Origin: Bacteroidia bacterium
Lineage (GTDB): Bacteria; Bacteroidota; Bacteroidia; Bacteroidales; Prolixibacteraceae
DNA: 10,465 nucleotides
Assembly: GCA_025358395.1 (NCBI GenBank)
Contig: JANYJT010000048.1
Coordinates: 1 to 10,465, forward strand
Direction of reading: 5' to 3'
Shown here: in pieces, positions 1-6,054 of the stretch
Position numbering within the stretch: position 1 is the stretch's first letter
How the letters are laid out: every line of letters starts with the position of its first letter
Program-made: the position numbers and the translations under genes
Notes under the pieces: model-generated
The model's input: the letters and a program-made list of their open reading frames with translations, nothing else
Told to the model about the DNA's origin: nothing
Databases searched by the model: none

Positions 1-261
1 ATTGTTTTCAATCAGATAACCACGGTAAAATAACTTTACATAATTACCGGCAACGATAGAATCACCAGTCCCTTTTTTTGTCTCAATGTAGTAAATACCA
101 CTAGATGAAGGAGAAATTCCGGAATGAAATTTTTGAATGTACTTGGCCAATAATATTTTTTCATCATCCCGTTGTATCTGACTGGTGGTCTTGTTACAAG
201 ATGCAAGAGCTAAAACCATTACAACAATCAAGATCAAAAAAGAATATTTGCCTAACTTCAT
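1..261 (-). CDS. FKBP-type peptidyl-prolyl isomerase lipoprotein (partial, N-terminal 87 residues)
   Basis: This gene runs off the left edge, so only its N-terminus is visible. Reading down from the ATG at 261 gives 87 uninterrupted codons. The protein opens with MKLGKYSF, a hydrophobic stretch and a lipobox LALASC (Cys22), so it should be exported and lipid-anchored. A charged linker follows (about residues 23-45), then the start of an FKBP fold: SSGIYYIETKKGTGDSI, then GNYVKLFYRGYLI, which matches the first strands of FKBP domains. FKBPs catalyse cis-trans isomerisation of prolyl bonds and assist folding, here probably in the periplasm. In Bacteroidota, lipoproteins of this kind next to the DHH phosphoesterase gene include the gliding protein GldI, but the visible part cannot show whether this is GldI or a general foldase. 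It lies 154 nt downstream of nrnA on the same strand and seems to have its own promoter. The catalytic C-terminal part is not visible. Confidence 0.85.
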   Translation of the reverse strand, partial: MKLGKYSFLILIVVMVLALASCNKTTSQIQRDDEKILLAKYIQKFHSGISPSSSGIYYIETKKGTGDSIVAGNYVKLFYRGYLIENN

Positions 262-327
262 CAGTAATATATTATTGTGTTTCCCGGGTATTCAATCAAC
301 CCGACTACAAGGATACGAAATGTTCAT

Positions 328-364
328 GATCTTCTCAACTTTTGAAATTCCATTTGAGAAGATC
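328..364 (-). promoter_or_regulatory. Perfect 11-bp hairpin in the FKBP gene leader
   Basis: GATCTTCTCAA (328-338) is exactly complementary to TTGAGAAGATC (354-364), with a 15-nt loop. It lies between the nrnA stop and the FKBP start. If the promoter at 379-409 is used, it would fold near the 5' end of the FKBP leader. No T-run follows on either strand, so it does not look like a simple intrinsic terminator. A role in mRNA stability, processing at the nrnA end, or regulation of the leader is inference. Confidence 0.5.
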
Positions 365-378
365 GGCGCAAAATTAAC

Positions 379-409
379 CAAATTTAACCCTATGCCAAAC
401 CGGATGCAA
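379..409 (-). promoter_or_regulatory. Putative promoter of the FKBP lipoprotein gene
   Basis: On the minus strand, TAAATTTG (386 to 379) matches the Bacteroidota -7 consensus TAnnTTTG exactly. A TTG (409 to 407) lies 20 nt upstream, near the usual -33 spacing. Transcription would start around 373, leaving a leader of roughly 110 nt before the ATG at 261. This suggests the FKBP gene can be transcribed independently of nrnA, although read-through from nrnA is also possible. Confidence 0.5.
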
Positions 410-415
410 GAAAAA

Positions 416-1459
416 TCAGCTCTCCATTGAACTTTCCTTCTCTAAATCCGCTGCATATTGAGGCAACAAGGAGATCCATTTATCTACAGCTTCGGTCAAG
501 GATTGTTTGGACTCACCACCAGCTGCATTGTGATGTCCTCCTCCACCAAAATGAGATGCGGAAAATTCATTGGCAGCAAATGCACCTTTTGAACGAAATG
601 AAATTTTAATCTTCTCCTCATTTTCCAGGAAGAGAGTGGAGAAAATGATGCCCTTTATTGAAAGTGGATAGTTCACAAACCCTTCAGTATCACCAATTTT
701 AAAATTGTACTTTTTTAGTTCTTCCTTTGTCAGGGAAATATAGGCTGCATGATATTGTGGAAAGACCTCCATCTTTTCTGATAATGCAAAACCTAAGAGT
801 TTCAACCGATCCAAGCTGTTGGTGTTAAAAAGCGACTCCTGAACCTTAAGCTGATCAGCGCCTAGTTCGATCAATTTGGCCGTGGCCTGGTAAAGTTCAG
901 GACGGCGGGCATTGTGACTAAAGGAAGCTGTATCGGCAATGATTCCTGTAAGCAATGCAGTTGCACCAGCTTCGTTCAGGAAGCTACCCCACCCCATTTT
1001 GATGACAAAATCATAGACAAGTTCCGAGGTAGAGCTAACTTTAGTATCCGAAAATATAAATGGGGATTCTACTTTGGGTTGGGGATGATGATCGATAAGC
1101 ACCACCATTTTGGAGCGCTTTTCCAGCTTCTTTCTTGCTTTACCTGTCCTGCTGAGATCATTAAAATCAAGAAAAAAAAGCATATCTGCTTCATCAATCA
1201 GTTTATTTGCCTCTTTTTCGTGGTGATCAAAGATAATCCAGTTATTGTATTCATTCTGGTCGGGTACCAACTCCGGAAACCAGGTAGGATAGACTATTGT
1301 TGATTGAAAACCGGCTTTGCGCAGTACACAATTAAGTCCAAGCGAGGAGCCCAAAGCATCACCATCCGGATTTGCATGCGTAATGATGACAATTTTTTTG
1401 ACGTTCTCACTCATCCACGCCAGGAGTGAATGACAACTTTCAATGTTTATATTGGTCAT
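416..1459 (-). CDS. nrnA: DHH-family bifunctional oligoribonuclease / pAp phosphatase (NrnA-like)
   Basis: This 347-residue cytosolic protein is a DHH/DHHA1 phosphoesterase of the NrnA type. Known members degrade 2-5 nt nanoRNAs to mononucleotides and remove the 3'-phosphate of pAp, the by-product of sulfate assimilation. The DHH domain carries HANPDGDALGSS (His28, Asp32, Asp34), FFLDFND (Asp98), IDHHP (Asp123-His124-His125) and GIIADTASF (Asp176). Together these form the two-metal site. The C-terminal DHHA1 domain has the substrate-binding glycine motif FGGGGHHNAAGG at about 304-315, preceded by SFRSKG. Length matches the family. The ATG at 1459 sits about 20 nt downstream of a good -7 box and keeps the first beta strand intact. 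It is divergent from ndk and upstream of the FKBP lipoprotein. No key residue is missing. RNA versus pAp preference cannot be read from sequence. Confidence 0.93.
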   Translation of the reverse strand: MTNINIESCHSLLAWMSENVKKIVIITHANPDGDALGSSLGLNCVLRKAGFQSTIVYPTWFPELVPDQNEYNNWIIFDHHEKEANKLIDEADMLFFLDFNDLSRTGKARKKLEKRSKMVVLIDHHPQPKVESPFIFSDTKVSSTSELVYDFVIKMGWGSFLNEAGATALLTGIIADTASFSHNARRPELYQATAKLIELGADQLKVQESLFNTNSLDRLKLLGFALSEKMEVFPQYHAAYISLTKEELKKYNFKIGDTEGFVNYPLSIKGIIFSTLFLENEEKIKISFRSKGAFAANEFSASHFGGGGHHNAAGGESKQSLTEAVDKWISLLPQYAADLEKESSMES

Positions 1460-1481
1460 GAATCAATTATTATCGTTCGTG

Positions 1482-1514
1482 CAAAAATAGGCTAATCTTT
1501 TTTATTCAGCACAA
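1482..1514 (-). promoter_or_regulatory. Putative nrnA promoter
   Basis: On the minus strand, TATTTTTG (1489 to 1482) is an exact TAnnTTTG -7 element. A TTG (1514 to 1512) lies 22 nt upstream, with a second at 1517 to 1515. The inferred transcription start is about 20 nt before the nrnA ATG at 1459. It faces away from the ndk promoter in the same 163-bp gap. Confidence 0.5.
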
Positions 1515-1562
1515 CAAGTACCCTGAAATCGCAATAAGCATCTACCGGACTATCAACGACTA

Positions 1563-1589
1563 TTGGTAGACAAAATATTTCTACTTTTG
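1563..1589 (+). promoter_or_regulatory. Putative ndk-tpx promoter
   Basis: TACTTTTG (1582-1589) matches the Bacteroidota -7 element TAnnTTTG exactly, and TTG at 1563-1565 could be the -33 element, although the 16-nt gap is slightly short. The ndk ATG is 34 nt downstream of the -7 box, which gives a short leader. The position argues against starting ndk at the in-frame ATG at 1563, because that codon would lie inside the promoter. Confidence 0.55.
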
Positions 1590-1622
1590 TATCAATCAAA
1601 TACAAACAATAAAACGTTACAA

Positions 1623-2042
1623 ATGGCACAGAATCTCACTTTTACCATGATTAAGCCCTGCGCGGTAAGGAACCGGCACACAGGTTCAATTCTAAAAATC
1701 ATCTCTGATCATGGGTTTCGAATTAAAGCAATGAAGCTTACCCACATGACCCGCGAAAATGCCGAAGCATTTTATGGGATTCATGCCGGAAAGCCGTTTT
1801 ATGAAGGCTTAGTTGATTTTATGTCATCAGGGCCAATTGTGGCTGCAATTTTGGAAAAAGAGAATGCCATTGCCGATTTTAGAGAATTAATCGGAAGTAC
1901 AAATCCTGCCAATGCTGCCCCCGGCACTATCAGACAGCTATTTGCAGAATCCTTCACCGCCAATGCCATTCATGGATCGGACAGCGATGAAAATGCATTG
2001 GTTGAAGGTTCCTTCTTCTTTTCACAAATGGAGCAATTCTAG
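1623..2042 (+). CDS. ndk: Nucleoside diphosphate kinase
   Basis: This 139-residue enzyme transfers the gamma-phosphate of ATP to nucleoside diphosphates through a phospho-histidine and so balances NTP and dNTP pools in the cytosol. All core residues are visible: Lys11 in FTMIKP, Tyr51 in [12 protein letters not shown], Arg87, Thr93 in [13 protein letters not shown], Arg104, Asn114 and catalytic His117 in AIHGSDS. The length is typical for the short bacterial form. The open frame extends upstream to an ATG at 1563, but those 20 residues have no family counterpart and overlap the promoter, so the start is placed at 1623 before MAQNLTF. The residue after MIKP, often Asp, is Cys13 here; it is not catalytic. 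A/T-rich sequence rather than a Shine-Dalgarno motif precedes the start. tpx follows after 22 nt on the same strand, which suggests co-transcription. Confidence 0.96.
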   Translation: MAQNLTFTMIKPCAVRNRHTGSILKIISDHGFRIKAMKLTHMTRENAEAFYGIHAGKPFYEGLVDFMSSGPIVAAILEKENAIADFRELIGSTNPANAAPGTIRQLFAESFTANAIHGSDSDENALVEGSFFFSQMEQF

Positions 2043-2064
2043 TTTAACATTAAATTAATTCAAA

Positions 2065-2574
2065 ATGCAAGAAAGTTCAGTAAAAATTACATTTGCAGGT
2101 AATCCATTGACCCTTTTGGGAAATGAGATTAAAGTTGGGGATAAGGCACCGGAATTTACGGCAGTTGGCGCCGGTTTGGCCCCATTTAAACTATCTGATG
2201 TCGCAGGAAAAACGATCGTTGTCGCCATTTATCCCTCCATCGACACAGGTGTATGCGCCGCTCAGAATAGAAGGTTTAACGCTGAAGCCAATCAATTAAA
2301 AGATGTGGTTGTTTTGTCAATTTCATGTGATCTTCCTTTTGCCCAAAGCCGCTTTTGCGCTGCAGAAGGATTGGCAAACATTAAGACAATTTCAGACCAC
2401 AAAGACCTCGAGTTTGGGCAGAAATATGGCTTCTGGATCAAGGAACTTCGCCTGCTTGCCCGTGGTACCGTAGTTATTGATAAAATGGGTGTCGTAAGAT
2501 ATGTTGAATATGTTTCTGAAGTCACGCATGAGCCAAACTACGAAGCTGCAATGGCTGTCGTAAAAGGATTGTAA
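2065..2574 (+). CDS. tpx: Thiol peroxidase (Tpx, atypical 2-Cys peroxiredoxin)
   Basis: This 169-residue protein reduces hydrogen peroxide and alkyl hydroperoxides, using thioredoxin as electron donor. The N-terminal FAGNPLTLLGNEIKVGDKAPEF is characteristic of Tpx. The peroxidatic site is YPSIDTGVCA (Thr61, Cys64), the resolving cysteine is Cys98 in QSRFCAAEGL, and Arg133 in LLARGTVVID is the conserved active-site arginine. The glycine before Val-Cys replaces the proline seen in E. coli Tpx. An extra cysteine, Cys88 in SISCDL, sits between the two catalytic cysteines. There is no signal peptide, so it is cytosolic. The ATG at 2065 gives the standard family length and lies 22 nt after the ndk stop. 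The transcript very likely ends at the hairpin 33 nt downstream. No peroxide-responsive operator is apparent, and expression probably follows the ndk promoter. Confidence 0.96.
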   Translation: MQESSVKITFAGNPLTLLGNEIKVGDKAPEFTAVGAGLAPFKLSDVAGKTIVVAIYPSIDTGVCAAQNRRFNAEANQLKDVVVLSISCDLPFAQSRFCAAEGLANIKTISDHKDLEFGQKYGFWIKELRLLARGTVVIDKMGVVRYVEYVSEVTHEPNYEAAMAVVKGL

Positions 2575-2596
2575 GTCTGAGATCGATTTTAAGGCT

Positions 2597-2666
2597 GTTA
2601 GCAATTAGTTGTTAGCTATTAGCCGTTAGCAAAAAACTAAAAGCTAACTGCTAATAGCTAATAGCT
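2597..2666. repeat. Iterated 7-nt TTAGC-containing units in both hairpin arms
   Basis: GTTAGC recurs exactly every 14 nt (2597, 2611, 2625), with ATTAGt/c units in between. The left arm is therefore a degenerate 7-nt series: GTTAGCA, ATTAGTT, GTTAGCT, ATTAGCC, GTTAGCA. The right arm read on the minus strand is the same series (ATTAGCT, ATTAGCA, GTTAGCT). This resembles a short dispersed intergenic repeat rather than a one-off terminator, but copy number elsewhere cannot be seen here. Confidence 0.6.
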
Positions 2667-2670
2667 TTTT
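2607..2670 (+). terminator. Intrinsic terminator built from iterated heptamers, between convergent tpx and lactonase genes
   Basis: A left arm (2607-2630) pairs with a right arm (2643-2666) over 24 positions with three mismatches, around a 12-nt A-rich loop. The run TTTTTATTT follows on the plus strand, as expected for a Rho-independent terminator of ndk-tpx. The right arm ends 2 bp before the lactonase stop codon (2669-2671), so the hairpin is also at the very 3' end of the convergent transcript and may protect it. On the minus strand the T-run after the hairpin is poor, so termination should be strongest for tpx. Confidence 0.8.
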
Positions 2671-3799
2671 ATTTAAACAACAGACAAACAGGTTTATTGG
2701 CGTTGATCTGATCGGTATAAGTGAGAAAGCCTGTATTCATATTGCGTTTGAAGGCCACAATATTATTTGTATTTTGATTGGCAACCAGCAAAAAATCGCC
2801 TTTGGGAGTTAAGGTGAAATTGCGGGGCATCTCCCCTTTGGTATCTTCATGACCGATCAGCTTGATTCTGAATTCCTTCTCCAGAACTGAAAAAATTGCG
2901 ATGCTGTTCATCCCTCTGTTTGAAACATATAGAAAATTGCCTTCCGGTGAGAGATGAATATCTGCGCATGTATTGGGTTTTAGAAAATCAGAAGGAAGAG
3001 TGGAAAGACTCTCGAGAATCTTAAAATTCCCGTTTTCAAGCAATTGTACCACTGAAACACTGCTGCTCAACTCATTCGCGATGAAAAGCATTTTCCCATT
3101 TGGATGAATCGCCATATGCCGGGGTCCACTTCCGGGGGGCAATTTAATCTCTGCATATTTGTATGGTTTCAGCTTAAAAGCGGACATGTCTATCGTATAA
3201 ACTTTTACCTGATCGATGCCGAGATCGGCCACAAAAATCCTTTTGCCTTTAGGCTCAAAAAGTGCACTGTGAACATGCGGTTTATCCTGCCGTCCAATAA
3301 CAGCTCCCTGACCTGTATGCTGATCAGTGGATAAAACCTCCGACAACTCTCCGGAAGGTTCAATGCGCATCAGGGCAACATTACCCCCGGTGTAATTCGA
3401 AGCTAAGACCAAACCTTCTTCATTTATGGCAACATGACATGGATGAGCCCCTCCACTGGAAACTTTGTTGACTGAAGACAAATTTCCGGAATCATCCACT
3501 TTAAATAGTTCGATATATCCCATACTTTGATTGCTTTCATCGCTCGTCTCCCGAACCGATAACAGGTTTTTCCCATCTTTGCTAAATACAAGATAGGATG
3601 GATTTTCAGAGAGTATGGCCAAGCCGTTGCTGTGTAATTTTCCGGAAATTGTATCAATTCCAAACCGGTAAATACCCTCACTGCCTAAATCGGTATAGGT
3701 TCCAACATAAAAATGAAGAATGTTCTTATGCAAATCCGGTTGAGATAAGGATGTAAATACGCTGGAAATAAAAACGATCAGAAATAGTATTTTTTTCAT
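2669..3799 (-). CDS. Exported YbhE/Pgl-type lactonase, seven-bladed beta-propeller
   Basis: This 376-residue protein belongs to the lactonase family of 6-phosphogluconolactonase Pgl (YbhE). It begins MKKILFLIVFISSVFTSLSQ, a clear signal peptide probably cleaved near SLSQ, so the mature protein should be periplasmic or secreted. Family motifs run through the propeller: FYVGTYTDLGSEGIY; GGAHPCHVAINEEG; KPHVHSALFEPKGKRIFVAD followed by LGIDQVKVY; GSGPRHMAIHPNGK followed by NELSSSVSV; NTCADIHLSPEGNFLYVSNR; and a final VANQNTNNIVAF blade. Because E. coli Pgl is cytosolic, an exported homologue may act on another sugar lactone; the true substrate is unknown. An in-frame ATG at 3817 would add MKINFY; the start at 3799 is preferred because it opens a standard signal peptide. 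The gene stands alone, convergent with tpx and divergent from the metallopeptidase gene. Confidence 0.88.
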   Translation of the reverse strand: MKKILFLIVFISSVFTSLSQPDLHKNILHFYVGTYTDLGSEGIYRFGIDTISGKLHSNGLAILSENPSYLVFSKDGKNLLSVRETSDESNQSMGYIELFKVDDSGNLSSVNKVSSGGAHPCHVAINEEGLVLASNYTGGNVALMRIEPSGELSEVLSTDQHTGQGAVIGRQDKPHVHSALFEPKGKRIFVADLGIDQVKVYTIDMSAFKLKPYKYAEIKLPPGSGPRHMAIHPNGKMLFIANELSSSVSVVQLLENGNFKILESLSTLPSDFLKPNTCADIHLSPEGNFLYVSNRGMNSIAIFSVLEKEFRIKLIGHEDTKGEMPRNFTLTPKGDFLLVANQNTNNIVAFKRNMNTGFLTYTDQINANKPVCLLFK

Positions 3800-3888
3800 G
3801 TAAAAGTTGATTTTCAAACATGAGTACTTTTATTCAATAGTAAATTTAGTCAATCATTTTGAAAGTATCGTTTCATTATCCGGTTCGG

Positions 3889-3910
3889 CAAAAATATTTC
3901 CTTATTTTTG
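3889..3910. promoter_or_regulatory. Mirror-image pair of -7 promoter elements in the lactonase/metallopeptidase divergent gap
   Basis: CAAAAATA (3889-3896) and TATTTTTG (3903-3910) form a perfect 8-bp inverted repeat around a 6-nt spacer. Each half reads as TAnnTTTG on its own strand: one directs transcription left to the lactonase (leader about 80 nt), the other right to the metallopeptidase (leader about 90 nt). No good TTG lies at the -33 distance on either side, so strength or activator dependence is open. The palindrome could also be an operator. Apart from this, the 203-nt gap shows nothing recognisable. Confidence 0.4.
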
Positions 3911-4002
3911 TTGAAGCCTGAGGATGTATAACAACATAATGTGCAGCCTACAATAAAAAGCAGACACGATTTTGGGCACAATTGAAGTAGCTACCAATAA
4001 AA

Positions 4003-6054
4003 ATGATTCTCATGAAGTATCTAATCCTCTTTGCTGCGGTAGTTCTAACCGCTTGTACAGTACCAGTGAAAAAAGAACCCATGCAAAAGACCAACTTGCG
4101 ACCAGCCGAAAGCAGCATTAAGGCTGCAATTGATACATTGACACTCAAATTTGGAGGAACGAATTCACTTGCTATTCAAAAAGGTGTCAGGCATGCTGCC
4201 ACATTATGGACTAATTTTGATGGAAAAGACAACGATTTTGTGAGCTTTTGCGCAAATAATTTCATTGGTGATCCAAAAAGAAAAACGATGCTTTCTGAAA
4301 AGTTGTCAGACTATTTTGAATCCATCAGTGGTCATTTCAATAAAATTACTTTGGATCTTAGACGAAATGTCGACTTAAACAATGGCGAACTGCTCGAAAT
4401 TGATAAAATCTTCAGTGGTTATTCTGTAGGTGCCCACCTTCAGGATGATCTCTATAACAATAAGATAGCTTTTGTCGTTGCGCTTAATTTTCCTTTTTAC
4501 AGTCTGGAAGAGAAAGAGAGAGAAGGAAAAAATTGGAGTCGTGCACAATGGGCTGCCGTCCGAATGGGAGACCAGTTTGTTTCCCGAATACCGGCAGAAG
4601 TAACTCAAGCCGTAGCCAAGGCTGGTGCGGAGGCTGATTTGTACATTTCAGAATACAACATCCAGATGGGTTCCTTGAGAACTGAAGATGGAGCACAGCT
4701 TTTCCCTGATAAGATGTCCTTGTTGTCGCACTGGAATCTAAGGGATGAGATCAAAGCCGATTATGCCGACAAAGAAAAAGGCCTGATCAAACAACGGATG
4801 ATTTATGCGGTAATGCAACAAATAATTTCGCAGCAAATTCCACTTAAAGTCATTAACAATCCTGTCTATATTTGGAAGCCCTATTCAAATCAAATTTCTG
4901 AGGACAATAAGGTAATTACCAGTATATCAGAACCGAACAGCAGATACCAACAGATACTCAACAATTTTCATGCCCAGCAGGCCATCGATCCCTACGAGCC
5001 TGACATGAACACTTTCATCAAGCGAAAATTTTCAGGAGAGATGGAGATACCTGTCGAACAGGTCGAAGCGCTTTTTATTCAATATCTTAAATCTCCCCAA
5101 CTGGTAAAAGTTGGCCAGATCATCTCGAAACGTTTGGGTAGAAATCTGGAACCATTTGATATCTGGTATGATGGGTTCAAAGCTAGAAGTGAATTTCCAC
5201 AAGAGCTGCTCAATGGATTAACCACCAAAAAATATCCTGATCCGAAGGCGTTTGAGAAAGAGATGCCAAATATGCTGGTTAAATTAGGCTGGAGCAAGGA
5301 GCGGGCATCCTATCTTGCAGACAAAATTGTCGTCGATCCTGCCAGAGGCTCAGGTCATGCATGGGGTGCCGGGATGAAAGGTGAGAAGGCCCATTTGCGT
5401 ACGCGTATTGCAGCCTCGGGAATGGATTATAAGGGTTATAATATAGCTGTTCATGAATTTGGTCACAATGTTGAGCAAACAGTCTCATTGTATGATGTAG
5501 ATTATTTTATGCTTAACGGAGTTCCAAATACAGCATTTACTGAAGCACTTGCATTTATTTTCCAGAGTCGTGACCTCTCTCTCCTGGGCTTATCCGGGCA
5601 GAGCAAAGACCAGAAAAATTTGAATTCCCTTGATGCCTCCTGGACTTTGATGGAGATAATGGGCGTAGGATTGGTTGATATTCATACCTGGCAATGGTTG
5701 TACAGTCATCCTGACGCGACTGCCGAAGAACTGAAAAATGCCGTCATACAGATTTCCAGGGATGTTTGGAATAACTATTTTGCAGCCATTTTTGGAGTCA
5801 GGGATCAGCCAATTCTGGCAATCTATTCGCATATGATTTCAAATCCGCTGTATCTTGCAGCTTATTCCTATGGTCAAATAATTGAATTCCAGATCGAAGA
5901 TTATCTGAAGGGAAAGAAATTCTCCGATGAAATTGACAGAATTTACAAACAAGGCAGATTGATTCCACAAATTTGGATGGAAGGGGCAGTTGGAAACAAA
6001 ATTTCAGTCGATCCTATTTTAAAACAACTCGATGAAGTATTGGCCGAAAAATGA
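4003..6054 (+). CDS. Lipoprotein zinc metallopeptidase of gluzincin type (HEFGH...E), family not assigned
   Basis: This 683-residue protein begins with a lipoprotein signal peptide: MKYLILFAAVVLTAC with lipobox cysteine at residue 18, so it should be anchored at the cell envelope. The zinc site is AVHEFGHNVEQ, with His484, Glu485 and His488, followed 26 residues later by Glu514 in FTEALAFIFQ, the HEXXH plus Glu layout of gluzincins. Other family-like stretches are EPFDIWYDGF (about 383-392), ARGSGHAWGAG (447-457) just before the zinc helix, and NPLYLAAYSYGQIIEFQIEDY (from 614) split around candidate substrate-contacting tyrosines near 621-623. The remainder looks helical. It does not fit M49 dipeptidyl peptidase III, which has HEXXXH; a distant M3/M2-like oligopeptidase fold is more likely. 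Specificity is unknown. A second in-frame ATG at 4012 is an equally reasonable start. The stop overlaps the corA start by 4 nt (ATGA), which suggests translational coupling. Confidence 0.75.
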   Translation: MILMKYLILFAAVVLTACTVPVKKEPMQKTNLRPAESSIKAAIDTLTLKFGGTNSLAIQKGVRHAATLWTNFDGKDNDFVSFCANNFIGDPKRKTMLSEKLSDYFESISGHFNKITLDLRRNVDLNNGELLEIDKIFSGYSVGAHLQDDLYNNKIAFVVALNFPFYSLEEKEREGKNWSRAQWAAVRMGDQFVSRIPAEVTQAVAKAGAEADLYISEYNIQMGSLRTEDGAQLFPDKMSLLSHWNLRDEIKADYADKEKGLIKQRMIYAVMQQIISQQIPLKVINNPVYIWKPYSNQISEDNKVITSISEPNSRYQQILNNFHAQQAIDPYEPDMNTFIKRKFSGEMEIPVEQVEALFIQYLKSPQLVKVGQIISKRLGRNLEPFDIWYDGFKARSEFPQELLNGLTTKKYPDPKAFEKEMPNMLVKLGWSKERASYLADKIVVDPARGSGHAWGAGMKGEKAHLRTRIAASGMDYKGYNIAVHEFGHNVEQTVSLYDVDYFMLNGVPNTAFTEALAFIFQSRDLSLLGLSGQSKDQKNLNSLDASWTLMEIMGVGLVDIHTWQWLYSHPDATAEELKNAVIQISRDVWNNYFAAIFGVRDQPILAIYSHMISNPLYLAAYSYGQIIEFQIEDYLKGKKFSDEIDRIYKQGRLIPQIWMEGAVGNKISVDPILKQLDEVLAEK

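Noticed and set aside
105..430. Two overlapping plus-strand open frames near the left edge
   Set aside because: They lie antisense to the FKBP lipoprotein and its leader, and their translations show no domain or plausible composition. The minus-strand frame has a signal peptide, lipobox and FKBP motifs.
914..1303. 129-codon plus-strand open frame inside nrnA
   Set aside because: It is antisense to the conserved DHH domain; the translation is rich in Cys, His, Lys and Ile without recognisable motifs.
1563..1622. 20-residue N-terminal extension of ndk
   Set aside because: It has no counterpart in the family and covers the -33 and -7 promoter elements.
2597..2666. Heptamer series as a CRISPR array or attachment site
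   Set aside because: The units are only 7 nt with no spacers, there are no cas or integrase genes, and the fold with a following T-run fits a terminator.
4003..6054. Assignment of the metallopeptidase to family M49 (dipeptidyl peptidase III)
   Set aside because: Its length and lipoprotein form are similar, but M49 has HEXXXH and EExRAE motifs; this protein has HEFGH (HEXXH) and TEALAF.
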